Shown one piece after another: positions 34,927 through 43,898 of a stretch of DNA of 64,000 nt. The notes under the pieces are model-generated. The model was not told the origin of the DNA. It was given only the letters and a program-made list of their open reading frames with translations, and made no database searches. The stretch spans positions 6,018,001 through 6,082,000 of the forward strand of contig NZ_CP117768.1 of NCBI RefSeq assembly GCF_028623165.1, read 5' to 3'. Numbering within the stretch: the first letter of the stretch is position 1; each line of letters starts with the position of its first letter. The position numbers and the translations under genes were made by a program. The stretch comes from Nostoc sp. UHCC 0926. GTDB lineage: Bacteria > Cyanobacteriota > Cyanobacteriia > Cyanobacteriales > Nostocaceae.

Positions 34927-35991
34927 CTATCTGAGTGCATTGGCTCTTGCTAACTCAGAGTCAAGGCTGGGCCAAAAACGAGTGGTGTAGAACGCCTTCT
35001 CATCCTTGTGATACCACTCCTCCGATCGCGCAATGGAGGAAGAAACGGTGTTATGTAACTTCCAGAAGAATAAGCGCAGGGAGGAACCATCTACCACGGT
35101 GGATAACTTTGCCTCCAGTGAGACCTCAAAGTCGGTAAGGTTAAGATCGCGCCCAAGCACAAGGTACTCCACGGGATACATATCTACCTCCTTATTCTGC
35201 ACAACGTACATATTCAGGTGGTGGCGGCAATAGGGGCAGGGGTACATGGTGGCAAACAGTTGGAAGAAGTCTTTGAAGATTGCTACTGGGGCTTTTTGCT
35301 GTACGTCGGTCTTGCTACACACAATCTCAGCCGTTGTGTGGAAGAAGCGCCACACTGCTGGGCCGATGTAGTATGGGAAGCTGACGCGCATTTGGGAATC
35401 CTTCACCTCAGTCCGATTTAGATAGACATCAATGAATGGTGCCAACTCAGGAGTCGTATCGCTGGTTGCTTCTTGTAGAGTCGGCTGGGTGGTGGTGGCA
35501 GTTGATGTCTTCAGTGAACTGTTAAGGGAAATTGGTGAGTCTTGATAGCCAGTTTTGCTCTCTGACTCGTCTGGTACTAGCTGACAGAATTCATTAAAGT
35601 CTATTGAGGCATCGCCATCATGATCTACTTCCTGTAACATCTCTTTCAACTCAGCGTCTGTCAGCCCAAATTGACTCATCACTGTCCGCAATTCTACGGC
35701 AGTAATCTGACCGCTACCATTCTCATCAAAGGCACTGAAGGCTAACTTGAGGCGGCTTTGGCGATCGCCTACCTTAGCTATCATCAGCGTTTTAAATTCT
35801 TCAAAGTCGATAGTGCCTGACAAGTCAACGTCAATCTCTTTGATTAAGTCACGCAGCCCCGCTTCCGTGGGATTTTGTCCTAGCGATCGCATTACCTCCC
35901 CCAGTTCCTCGGTTGAGATCGCTCCGTTGCCGTCTACGTCTAATACCTTGAAAGCTTGCCACAGTTTTTCTATTTCTTGCTCATTAATCAT
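34927..35991 (-). CDS. Calmodulin-like four-EF-hand domain fused to an Erv1/ALR-type sulfhydryl oxidase domain
   Basis: This 354-aa protein carries four EF-hand loops at residues 18-29 (DVDGNGAISTEE), 54-65 (DVDLSGTIDFEE), 89-100 (DENGSGQITAVE) and 123-134 (DHDGDASIDFNE), in calmodulin order and spacing. A Ser/Thr-rich linker (141-180) leads to an Erv1/ALR-like domain: PAVWRFFHTTAEIV (211-224), ATMYPCPYCRHHL with the redox pair Cys252-Cys255, and FFWKLHNTVSSSI (308-320), matching the FAD-binding H-N-x-V-N. Such enzymes make disulfides using FAD and O2. Calcium control is inferred. No signal peptide is present. An in-frame TAG ends it early. Confidence 0.85.
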   Translation of the reverse strand: MINEQEIEKLWQAFKVLDVDGNGAISTEELGEVMRSLGQNPTEAGLRDLIKEIDVDLSGTIDFEEFKTLMIAKVGDRQSRLKLAFSAFDENGSGQITAVELRTVMSQFGLTDAELKEMLQEVDHDGDASIDFNEFCQLVPDESESKTGYQDSPISLNSSLKTSTATTTQPTLQEATSDTTPELAPFIDVYLNRTEVKDSQMRVSFPYYIGPAVWRFFHTTAEIVCSKTDVQQKAPVAIFKDFFQLFATMYPCPYCRHHLNMYVVQNKEVDMYPVEYLVLGRDLNLTDFEVSLEAKLSTVVDGSSLRLFFWKLHNTVSSSIARSEEWYHKDEKAFYTTRFWPSLDSELARANALR

Positions 35992-36418
35992 GGTTTTTTT
36001 CCAATTCCATAGGTGTCACTAATAAATTTATTAGCATGTTTTTTAACACCTACTTCAATCCTGTTTAGTTATGTTAAGTAAATAGCAAGTATCAGGAACA
36101 ACTGAACTTAGTCTTAACTATACTTGCAGTCGCCTTGTAAATTGGTCAGTTGCTTATTATTGCGACAAATGCAACTTTACAAGTTTGATTGCAAATGCTG
36201 CTAGATAAAACAGTTCAATAGCTTGATGAGGTTGCACTGACATAAGTTTTTTTATGACTTGAATTTTTAAATAAGCTTTAAATTTTTATCTAAAGTTGTC
36301 TGCTAAAACTTGCAGTTTTTAGTTGAAGAGAGAAAGGATCACAAGATTTATTTTGATTTATGAGTAATAATTTATAATACTCTACCATATAGCACTACTA
36401 AAGTAATAAACACTTTTT
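35992..36418. other. AT-rich gene-free gap
   Basis: This 427-bp gap lies between the 5' end of the EF-hand gene and the 3' end of rtcA, both on the minus strand. It is AT-rich with no open frame of interest. It should hold the promoter of the EF-hand gene. Confidence 0.4.
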
Positions 36419-37465
36419 TCATCTAGTCAAACTCTTTACAGACACTATTTTCTCAGCTTCATCTACCGTAATTTGCGCCAACCCAAATTGTTCAATTACC
36501 GCTGCATTCGTTGTCAAATGTCTACTCACCTCAGCTACTCGATACTGACTTCCCTGTGACGCTAAAGCAGCTGCCAATAATAATTGATCTGCTAAATGTT
36601 CATCCACTGCTGCGCCAGTTTGATGAAACTCAAGCAGTTGCTGACAAGCAATCTCTGCAACTGTCTCCGCCGACAACCGCAAACGCCCAAACCCACCAAA
36701 GCCACTCAAACTGTTTTGATATTCAGCAGTTAAAAAAATACCCGCCCCAGGTGCAACACCTCTTTCTCGCAAGGCGTGTACAGTAACTTTCAAATGGGCC
36801 TCGCGTAACAAATTTTCAGCACGATTCGCCATCCGTTGGGGAATATGGGAAGGCAATTGCGTCACCACTGCTAGTCCTCGCACTTGTTGTAACTCTCCCC
36901 GTTCCAACAAGTTGATCCCACCTAGTTGACTACCGCCATTCACCTGCAACTGTACCTCTCCCCCACCTTGGGGAAACCACCCCCAAGCGCCTAACTTGAC
37001 TTTTGCCTCTACACCCATGCGTTGCAATATCGGCAAATAAACTTGCTCAATGTACGTCACTGTCGGGCTAAAGTTTACATGAGTTCCACCCTTTAGTGTT
37101 ACCTGAGAATTGCCAGTTGCTAGTGCCAAAGGTAAGAGAATTGTCTGTAAAACTAGAGCGATCGCACCCGCAGAACCACCTTGTTGTGCTTTACTAACAT
37201 CAAAGGTATAAGTTCCAGCTTGCACAGCACTACCTGGGATGAATTCCAGCAGCATTGAACCCAAAGCATCACCCCGTAGTTGGGCATTACAAATTCTCGC
37301 CGCAGCCCGAACTGCCGTTAAGTGTTGTGGTGCTAATCCTGGCTTTTTGCGTCCACCGCGAATGCCTGCAATCCTTATGGATTGGCCGGTGATGGCCGCT
37401 AGACTTAAGGAAGTGCGAAGAACTTGTCCGCCTCCCTCTCCGTAGGAACCGTCAATTTCAATCAT
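36419..37465 (-). CDS. rtcA: RNA 3'-terminal phosphate cyclase
   Basis: The 348-aa protein starts MIEIDGSYGEGGGQVLRTSL, the invariant RtcA N-terminus. It contains IRGGRKKPGLAPQHLTAVRA, KGGTHVNFSPTVTYIEQVYL, LPSHIPQRMANRAE and VDEHLADQLLLAAALA with the conserved catalytic-region His. It converts an RNA 3'-phosphate to a 2',3'-cyclic phosphate using ATP and is used in RNA repair. The start at 37465 is preferred over an upstream in-frame codon at 37525 because it matches the family N-terminus. No rtcB or RtcR-like regulator is adjacent. Confidence 0.95.
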   Translation of the reverse strand: MIEIDGSYGEGGGQVLRTSLSLAAITGQSIRIAGIRGGRKKPGLAPQHLTAVRAAARICNAQLRGDALGSMLLEFIPGSAVQAGTYTFDVSKAQQGGSAGAIALVLQTILLPLALATGNSQVTLKGGTHVNFSPTVTYIEQVYLPILQRMGVEAKVKLGAWGWFPQGGGEVQLQVNGGSQLGGINLLERGELQQVRGLAVVTQLPSHIPQRMANRAENLLREAHLKVTVHALRERGVAPGAGIFLTAEYQNSLSGFGGFGRLRLSAETVAEIACQQLLEFHQTGAAVDEHLADQLLLAAALASQGSQYRVAEVSRHLTTNAAVIEQFGLAQITVDEAEKIVSVKSLTR

Positions 37466-37617
37466 GGGTGATTTTGGAATGGTGGATTTTGGGTTTTCCC
37501 CACGGCTTTTGAAATCAAACCACAAATTATAGACGCCTGGTAGCTAGCTTTTCGGAGGGAGGTTACACAAATATACACAGAAAGTTCTGATAGTGTTTTT
37601 GTAGTTTCCTAATTTTG

Positions 37618-37705
37618 AATTTGGAATTGAAGAACCTTGCTTTTACCGGGATTCATCAACCCATAGGGGTCAACTATTTCTTTAAATTTTAACAGCGCTT
37701 TCATG
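37618..37705 (-). pseudogene. C-terminal remnant of an FAD-linked oxidase
   Basis: The minus strand reads GMKALLKFKEIVDPYGLMNP followed by GKSKVLQ. This matches the C-terminal D-P-x-G-x-[LM]-N-P-G-K of glycolate oxidase/D-lactate dehydrogenase-type flavoproteins. Nothing else of the gene remains here. Confidence 0.6.
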
Positions 37706-37866
37706 CCACTTACTTAATATAAAGTCAGATAAGGCATTCAAGCCGACAAAAATTAGTACACCCAACCCGGTTGTGAGAAATAATGCTGCAAACATCCGAG
37801 GAATTTGTAAGTTGTAGCTGGAGATTAAAATCCGGTAAGCGATGCCTGATTTTGCTCTACCAGTAC
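37706..37866 (-). pseudogene. C-terminal remnant of an SsuC/TauC-type ABC permease
   Basis: The minus strand reads AGTGRAKSGIAYRILISSYN, then LQIPRMFAALFLTTGLGVLI and FVGLNALSDFILSKW. This is the last part of a nitrate/sulfonate/taurine-type permease (S-S-Y-N-L-Q-I-P-R). The EAA loop and earlier helices are missing. Confidence 0.7.
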
Positions 37867-37899
37867 CTGCGGCTTACTTTTTGTAATAGCCTTAATTCT

Positions 37900-38635
37900 G
37901 GATTTTTTTTCCTACTTCTTTTTTTGTTTCAATAGTACTTATATTTGCTTGATAACCAAAATCTGCTAATAAAAATACCACTGGCTGAAAACCGCCCTGC
38001 TTCTCAATGGCAAAGGCTTCAGATGTAATATAATCTTATTGGGCTGAGTTTTTGTCAATCATAAAAGCAGCAGGATTAAAGTTGTAAGGACGCTTGTGAG
38101 CTTTGGTAAAACCATACTTTGCTTCGAGTAAAGGTCAATAGGTAATCTTAGCAGAAGCAAAGACATAAATTGGTTTGCCTTTGAGGTCTGCAAGGGTTTT
38201 AATTGCTGAGTTGGGATGTGCAATAAGACACCAAGAGTCTTTCTGGAAAATTGCTGCAACTGTGATTTTGGGAATACCTTGTGCTATGGTGTTCACGGCA
38301 TCCATGCCATAACCCATAAAGAAATCTACCGCACCCCCCCATCAACAATTAAGTACCATAAACCATAGTCTTTGTAAATATCAGTGGCGTAGGCACAGCC
38401 CGTCGTAGACATCGCCTGGTAAAATTCGCCGTGTTGTGATTGTACTATTCATTGAGTGCCAAATATAACTTTATCCAACCGATAATTGCTAGTTGACGGT
38501 TGGTTGCTATTACTATAAGCAGCAATGACGCTACTACTAATCCAGATAGAACCGTATTGAATAAAATTGCGGCGACTAAGGCAATGAATTGCTGTTGATG
38601 AGGGTGATGACCGATTCATAAAACAGGGTAATGCT
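37900..38635 (-). pseudogene. Decayed ABC substrate-binding protein (SsuA/TauA/NMT1-like)
   Basis: Broken frames on the minus strand can be followed. An N-terminal RRNFIQYGSIWISSSVIAAY resembles a twin-Arg/lipoprotein leader. YRLDKVIFGTQ is followed by a stop, then MGYGMDAVNTIAQGIPKITV, CLIAHPNSAIKTLADLKGKP and KYGFTKAHKRPYNFNPAAF, with further stops. The L-A-D-L-K-G-K motif is diagnostic of periplasmic binding proteins. Together with the adjoining permease remnant it marks a lost sulfonate-type importer. A short tract from another repeat interrupts it at about 38392-38417. Confidence 0.75.
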
Positions 38636-38640
38636 CTCTC

Positions 38641-39123
38641 CTATTTACGGTTGTAGCTGAATCTAAATGTACATTCTAGAATCAACTTTTGATTCACTAG
38701 CGAATAGGGCTGAATTTCTAGAGCCTGTTGAAAAGCTTTGATCGCTTCACCATACTCACCTAGTGCTGCATAACACAAACCCATACCGTGAAGCGCTCCA
38801 AAATGTATCGGATTTATCTGCACAACCATCTGACAATCTGCCAGAGATTTTTGATAATCACCAATACTGTAATAGAGAAAACCACGACGATTCCAGGCTT
38901 CGGCAAAATCTGGCTGCTCTTCGATTAGTGCTGTCAGCGTTGTTTCGGCTCCAGTAAATTCACCTGCATCCAGTAACTTTTGACTGCGGTCAATTATTTC
39001 CAGCCCATAAATTCCCTTTTGCTGAAACCAGATCCGCCAGATTTTTCTGGTTGCCTTGTCGCGGACTGTAGCATCCGGGTTTTTCAACTCTTCAAGTAAG
39101 GAATTGATAGATAAAGAATCCAT
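38641..39123 (-). CDS. Tetratricopeptide repeat protein
   Basis: The 160-aa protein has an N-terminal helical lead-in (LLEELKNPDATVRDKATRKI). At least three TPR units follow: AGEFTGAETTLTALIEEQPD, AEAWNRRGFLYYSIGDYQKS and ALHGMGLCYAALGEYGEAIK. It probably acts as a protein-protein adaptor. No signal peptide or membrane segment is visible. Its 3' end faces the decayed transporter region and its start is ATG 39123. Confidence 0.85.
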   Translation of the reverse strand: MDSLSINSLLEELKNPDATVRDKATRKIWRIWFQQKGIYGLEIIDRSQKLLDAGEFTGAETTLTALIEEQPDFAEAWNRRGFLYYSIGDYQKSLADCQMVVQINPIHFGALHGMGLCYAALGEYGEAIKAFQQALEIQPYSLVNQKLILECTFRFSYNRK

Positions 39124-39373
39124 GAATTTGAGATCAGTGAATATACCTTTGTATTAACTTTCTCACAAAATATCTCTATTAAATCATTTTTAAAGTCATC
39201 TTTAAATTTGTAGGGATTAATTGTTAATTATGAAATTTATGTGTGATTTCTTGTATTCAGCAATACGACTAATACCACAATAGACATTTAGAGTCATAAA
39301 AATCAAAACTGACTAGAGGTAGTTGACAGATCCCTAGTGAGTAATAGCTGATCAAAACATCCCTAAAAAAATA

Positions 39374-39828
39374 ATGACTATGCTGGTTTGGGATTTACCA
39401 GGAATTGTCAAGCACTTTGGCATTGCAGAAGCACAGTTGCATCGCGCTTTATTTGAACAAACTGGGGGGATAGCTTCCAGAATTGGTGACACGTTCGGAT
39501 TTGGAGGGATTTTTGCCGCCAATTGGGGGCGTAACAGTGTATATTGTCGGTGAGATCGCTGCGATCGCTAATCTCAACAAACCCGTAGCTGTGCGGCTTC
39601 ATGATCAATGCAACGGTTCGGACGTGTTTGACTCAGGTATCTGCACCTGTCTGCTTACTCGCTGCACCAGAAAGTATCAAGCGTTTTTGTGATCTACATC
39701 CTGATGTGCCGCTGTATACCACCACCATTGATGATTATTTGGATGAACATGGCTATATTATTCCTGGGTTGGGAGATACAGGCGATGCCTGCGGCGGGCT
39801 ACGCCTACGCTTATTTGGCACAAAATAA
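39374..39828 (+). pseudogene. Chimeric remnant: URC1-type GTP cyclohydrolase II-like plus uracil phosphoribosyltransferase C-terminus
   Basis: The first part reads MLVWDLPGIVKHFGIAEAQL and, in another frame, VYIVGEIAAIANLNKPVAVR, then LHDQCNGSDVFDSGICTC. This is the cysteine motif of the GTP-cyclohydrolase-II-like enzymes of uracil catabolism. After a frame change it reads LAAPESIKRFCDLHPDVPLY and HGYIIPGLGDTGD ... FGTK, the C-terminus of uracil phosphoribosyltransferase. An 8-residue repeat-derived insertion (ACGGLRLR) lies before FGTK. Two neighbouring pyrimidine-salvage genes were probably fused by deletion. Confidence 0.65.
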
Positions 39829-39984
39829 GCTGATTACCCATCAGCAAATGATCAACGATGGAGTAATTAACCTGACACTGCACAAATCGTTGATTAACAA
39901 CTTTTACATTCGTCAAATTTGGGAATTGTTGCAGACAAATTCATCGCAAATACATCACATTAATCCACTAATTTTATATCCAAC

Positions 39985-40116
39985 AGGACTTACGCAAAAA
40001 TCACCAAAAAGCTTAATTTATCGAACCGCCATCGCGCAGCGTCTCGCAGAGAAGACGCCAAGGACGCCTTCGCGGAGCGTCTCGAAGAGAAGAATCGTAG
40101 AGTGTGCGTAAGTCCT
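39985..40116. repeat. 132-bp miniature element with AGGACTTACGCA termini
   Basis: It has perfect 12-bp inverted ends, the same as those of the 6742-6833 element. The interior contains a palindromic AGCGTCTCGCAGAGAAGACG-type segment that differs from the other copy. Confidence 0.7.
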
Positions 40117-40181
40117 ATCCAATATTAATAATTTTCTCAGGCTATTCCATGAATATCTACTATTGACTCGGAAACTCAATA

Positions 40182-41501
40182 TTACAGCCCCTCAACTAAC
40201 TGACGTGCAAATGCGATCGCCTCTGTTGGCGTTGAAACTTTCCCCTCAGCTTGTGCTACGCCAATTTCTCTCAACAGTTGGCCGATGATTGGCGAAGCTG
40301 GAATATCTAATGCTATAATCAACTCCTTCCCGCTCACTAGTGGAATGGGATGAGCGACCAGATCATCAGGGTTCAGGTAGCGGTTGATTAAAGGTGCCCA
40401 AACAAGGCAGCCTATTGCTTTGGTTTCCAAAGTTGTAGCAACTCCTGTCTCTAGTGGGTTGTCACCAGACATCGCCTCTACCAAATTATTAAATGCTACA
40501 GCTAGCACTGCCGTAGCGGGAAACACAATATCTGCGTCATGGAACAAAAAGTATTGTTCTCGTAATGACATATCGAGTCCTTGAAGCTGCGGTAACAGTT
40601 TGAGGGCAGTGGTTACACCCCGAATTTCGGCACGACTATAAGTTAGTTCGTGAAGCTCTATTTCTGCTAATTCTGGATTTGGGTTGACAAGACAAGCAAG
40701 TTTGGCAATACCTAACCAAGTGGTTTTGATCCTATCGCGGACATACTCTTGCAGTTGTGCCCCTAGTTGTTGCCAATTTTGGGTGAGTAAGGCAGCTGCA
40801 TTGTCAACTGCTGCTAGTTTAATCAAGCTTTCACGGGTGGCGTTTTTGAAGAAAGGGGCAAGTAAACCATCTTCCCAAGCACTTGTAATCCAAGGAGTAC
40901 CCTGAGAATTTGCTAGCAGATAGCCAATTTCTACCCTAACTCGTTCAGCTGCGACTTTGCTGATATGTGATGCCAAAGAACGAATTGCGGCTTGGGTAGC
41001 TGGCTCAATAGTAAAACCTAGTTGGGCGGCTTGGCGATAACCTCGCATTAACCGCAAAGGGTCATCTTCTAAGTTCGCAGATGATACCATTCGCAAAATG
41101 CCCTGTTGTAAGTCTAGATAACCTTGTAGAGGATCGATAATTTCTTGTGTATGGGGATTATAGGCGATCGCATTTACCGTAAAATCCCGTCTGTGCAAAT
41201 CAACTTCTAAACTATTTCCTTCCTGTTGGGCAAAGTCAGCTGTGGCGTGGGGAAAAACCACACGGGCAATTTGTCGTTCTGCATCGAGTAACACAAAACC
41301 AGCTTTGTAATGACGAGCGATCGCTCTCGCTACCTTTACCGCCTTAGATGGTATAACAAAATCTAGATCCAGATATTCGCGAGTTCTGCCAAGGATCGCA
41401 TCCCGGACAGCACCACCTACCATGTAAGCGGGTTGTGGCAGGAATTCCAAGCTAAAAGGCCAATTTTTGGGAGCTAGGGTAGAAAGAACTGATTTATGCA
41501 T
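40182..41501 (-). CDS. CCA tRNA nucleotidyltransferase / poly(A) polymerase family
   Basis: The protein has 439 aa from ATG 41501 (MHKSVLSTLAPKNWP). The class II nucleotidyltransferase head has AYMVGGAVRDAILGR, the metal-binding DLDFVIPS, the template motif DLHRRDFTVNAIAYNP and QEIIDPLQGYLDLQQGILRM. DDPLRLMRGYRQAAQLGF is the neck motif. It adds CCA, or parts of it, to tRNA 3' ends; cyanobacteria may split this work over two enzymes. An upstream TTG (41516) is less likely. No neighbour suggests an operon. Confidence 0.92.
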   Translation of the reverse strand: MHKSVLSTLAPKNWPFSLEFLPQPAYMVGGAVRDAILGRTREYLDLDFVIPSKAVKVARAIARHYKAGFVLLDAERQIARVVFPHATADFAQQEGNSLEVDLHRRDFTVNAIAYNPHTQEIIDPLQGYLDLQQGILRMVSSANLEDDPLRLMRGYRQAAQLGFTIEPATQAAIRSLASHISKVAAERVRVEIGYLLANSQGTPWITSAWEDGLLAPFFKNATRESLIKLAAVDNAAALLTQNWQQLGAQLQEYVRDRIKTTWLGIAKLACLVNPNPELAEIELHELTYSRAEIRGVTTALKLLPQLQGLDMSLREQYFLFHDADIVFPATAVLAVAFNNLVEAMSGDNPLETGVATTLETKAIGCLVWAPLINRYLNPDDLVAHPIPLVSGKELIIALDIPASPIIGQLLREIGVAQAEGKVSTPTEAIAFARQLVEGL

Positions 41502-41587
41502 TGTAATAAAAATCAACCCAGCAACTCATGAATAACAGTTGCGCTTAAGTTAGATTAACAATAAAGGCCCCTGGAGTTGGTTCTATT

Positions 41588-41836
41588 ATGTGTATTTGCG
41601 TGAATTGCCACTATGTAGACCGCTGTTTTACCTATCATGCCGTAGAAGGGCAGCACCAACAGCCTCACTTGACCGAAACACCAAATTTTGATCCGAATGA
41701 ACCTTCTATCAATGTCAACATTCGGACTAAAGAGGATGTAATTGAAATGGAATGGGATGTTGTTGGTTGTCTGAGCTTTAAGCGGGAAACCGGTAAATGG
41801 TCGAAGTTGCGTCCTGGTGAATTAGTGCCGACTTGA
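41588..41836 (+). CDS. ycf34: Ycf34 family protein
   Basis: The 82-aa protein starts MCICVNCHYVDRCFTYHAVE. The pattern C-x-C-x-x-C-x5-C followed by Y-x-x-V-E-x-x-H is the hallmark of Ycf34, a cyanobacterial and red-algal plastid protein reported to bind an iron-sulfur cluster and to affect photosynthetic electron transport. The C-terminal half (MEWDVVGCLSFKRETGKWSK) is also typical. It is divergent from the CCA transferase gene with an 86-bp shared promoter region. Confidence 0.95.
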   Translation: MCICVNCHYVDRCFTYHAVEGQHQQPHLTETPNFDPNEPSINVNIRTKEDVIEMEWDVVGCLSFKRETGKWSKLRPGELVPT

Positions 41837-42008
41837 TAGAAATTGATTGGTATATCTTAAAGGTGACTACTGCACCAAATAGCAGTAGTCGTAAATATTT
41901 TTGCAAGTAACTATAAGGGTAACTTTAGCTGCATTTTTCACAAGTGAGAAATGTGGCTAAAAAAGTTTGTCCTCTCGTTTGCCTTATTGTGCCCTTCCAC
42001 AGCCTCAC

Positions 42009-42104
42009 TTACAGCAGAATTCAAGTATTTGAACCACATCTGTCGTAGGGGCGCAAGGCCAAGATCCCCTCCCGCGTGGTCTATTTACCTGAAAATAGCT
42101 GTAA
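42009..42104 (+). repeat. 96-bp palindromic element, copy 3 (degenerate centre)
   Basis: The ends and outer arms match the other copies, but the right half of the central palindrome has changed to CAAGATCCCCTCCCG. The hairpin is therefore weakened. It fills part of the 411-bp gap between ycf34 and the phytase-like gene; the rest shows no gene. Confidence 0.85.
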
Positions 42105-42247
42105 TACTGGTGGGCATCAGTCATTTCTGAATTAATCCTGACTTAATCTTCGCTTAAAAATAACTTAATCATTAGGCATAGATAATGACAAAGTGAAAAA
42201 AAATACAATATCCCTCAATAAATATTGTCCCTAATAGCAATACTAAT

Positions 42248-43678
42248 ATGCTCAAGAGAAATCTCATTCTGTTCTTGTTAGCGTCATTTTTTGCTGCCCC
42301 CGCCGCTAACGCAGAGGTTAAATTGGTCGCAATTGGGAGCTTGAGTGGTAACATCACGGATCTCTCCAGCGAAACCTCCACTCCGCTCGAAAGCGGTGTT
42401 CCGGGAAACATTCTCGGTGGTTTTGGATCGGGACTAGCCTACGCTGGTCGTAACACCTTCATCGCTATCCCAGATCGGGGACCGAATGCCAAGGCATACA
42501 ATAGCGCTGTGGATGACACAACATCCTATATCAACCGCTTTCAAACCATCCGTTTGAAACTTGTACCAAGCCAGCTTGGTTCAGCATTGCCCTTTACTCT
42601 TACTCCTTCTCTAATTGCCACAACCCTGCTATCGAGCAAGAATCCTCTCGACTACGGTACTGGGGTGGGACTGGGAGTGCCTAGCGGTGTCCCTGCCCTG
42701 AATGCCAAGAATACCTACTATTTCACTGGACGCTCAGACAACTTCGACCCTACCCAGATATCGACCGATCCCAATAATGCCCGCTTCGATCCTGAGGGTG
42801 TGCGTGTATCCAATGACGGTGAGTCCATCTTTATCTCCGATGAATATGGCCCCTATGTGTACCAATTCAACCGGGAGACAGGTAAGCGCATTAAGGTCTT
42901 TACCCTAGACACCAAGTTCGCAGTCAGTAATCTAAATCCCGTTGGTAATACAGAGATTAGCAGTAACACATCTGGACGTGTTGCGAACAAAGGTATGGAA
43001 GGTCTCGCGATTACCCCTAATGGCAAGACCCTAGTCGGCATCATGCAGAGTCCACTGCTACAGGACGGGGGTACTAATGGCGCTTACACCAGAATTGTTA
43101 AGATCGACATTGCAACAGGTGCTACCCAGGAATACGCCTATCAGCTAGATAATATCGGCACTTCAACTAAACCAAAATACCCGACAGTAAGTGAGATTTT
43201 GTCCATCAACGATCGCGAATTCCTGGTAGACGAACGAGATGGCAAGGGGTTGGGCGATGGCTCTCAGGCTGCCTTCAAGAAGATATACCGTATCGATCTG
43301 AGAAATGCTCAAGAAGTAAGCAATATCACCGGGGAAAGCAACCTGGCTGGCAAGGCAGTTAGCAAGACCTTGTTCCTCGATGTAGTAGCTACGCTGACTC
43401 AGAATGGGATCAAAACAGAGGACATACCTGCCAAGCTTGAAGGTTTGGCATTCGGGCCAGATGTGGTTATCAACCGCGTGATCAAGCATACGCTTTTCAT
43501 CACCAACGATAATGACTTCGTTGGGACTATAACGTCGGACGCTTTCCATTCAGGGGGTATCGATAACCCAAACAAGTTCTTCGTCTTCGCAATTGACACT
43601 ACTGACATCCCAGACTTCGTACCCCAGAAGATTAAAGGAGAGATTGAATATCCGGCGTTGCGGGAAAGAGAATGGTAA
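42248..43678 (+). CDS. Secreted esterase-like/phytase-like beta-propeller protein
   Basis: The 476-aa protein starts with a signal peptide (MLKRNLILFLLASFFAAPAA, cleavage after NAE or nearby). It then shows the esterase-like-activity-of-phytase family features: GSGLAYAGRNTFIAIPDRGP, ARFDPEGVRVSNDGESIFIS, DEYGPYVYQFN, GMEGLAITPNGKTLVGIMQS, FLVDERDGKGLGDGSQAAFK and ITNDNDF near the end. It probably hydrolyses phosphate or other esters in the periplasm. Expression under phosphate limitation is possible but no Pho box was identified. It is monocistronic. Confidence 0.88.
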   Translation: MLKRNLILFLLASFFAAPAANAEVKLVAIGSLSGNITDLSSETSTPLESGVPGNILGGFGSGLAYAGRNTFIAIPDRGPNAKAYNSAVDDTTSYINRFQTIRLKLVPSQLGSALPFTLTPSLIATTLLSSKNPLDYGTGVGLGVPSGVPALNAKNTYYFTGRSDNFDPTQISTDPNNARFDPEGVRVSNDGESIFISDEYGPYVYQFNRETGKRIKVFTLDTKFAVSNLNPVGNTEISSNTSGRVANKGMEGLAITPNGKTLVGIMQSPLLQDGGTNGAYTRIVKIDIATGATQEYAYQLDNIGTSTKPKYPTVSEILSINDREFLVDERDGKGLGDGSQAAFKKIYRIDLRNAQEVSNITGESNLAGKAVSKTLFLDVVATLTQNGIKTEDIPAKLEGLAFGPDVVINRVIKHTLFITNDNDFVGTITSDAFHSGGIDNPNKFFVFAIDTTDIPDFVPQKIKGEIEYPALREREW

Positions 43679-43696
43679 AAGTTGTAAAATGGAAAG

Positions 43697-43780
43697 ATGA
43701 AGTGTGCCGAATGCAACTCTCACCAAACAATTAAGAACGGCGATCATTAAGGCAGAAAGTGTGCAAGTGCAAACAATATC
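43697..43780 (+). pseudogene. IS1-type InsA zinc-finger remnant
   Basis: The frame reads MKCAECNSHQTIKNGDH, then a stop, then RKCASANN. The C-x-x-C-x9-NG pattern is the start of IS1-family InsA proteins. Only about 28 codons remain. No inverted repeat could be matched around it. Confidence 0.4.
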
Positions 43781-43898
43781 AGGCTTGCCTCGCTCCCATG
43801 CTCCGCATGGGAATACATTCATCTGGGCTGCTGACTCGAAATATTATATGCTTGAATAAATAATGTTAACTTTATAAAAATAGATATTTTAAGTAACT

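Noticed and set aside
36511..36786. Small plus-strand ORF opposite rtcA
   Set aside because: It overlaps conserved RtcA codons and has no recognisable features.
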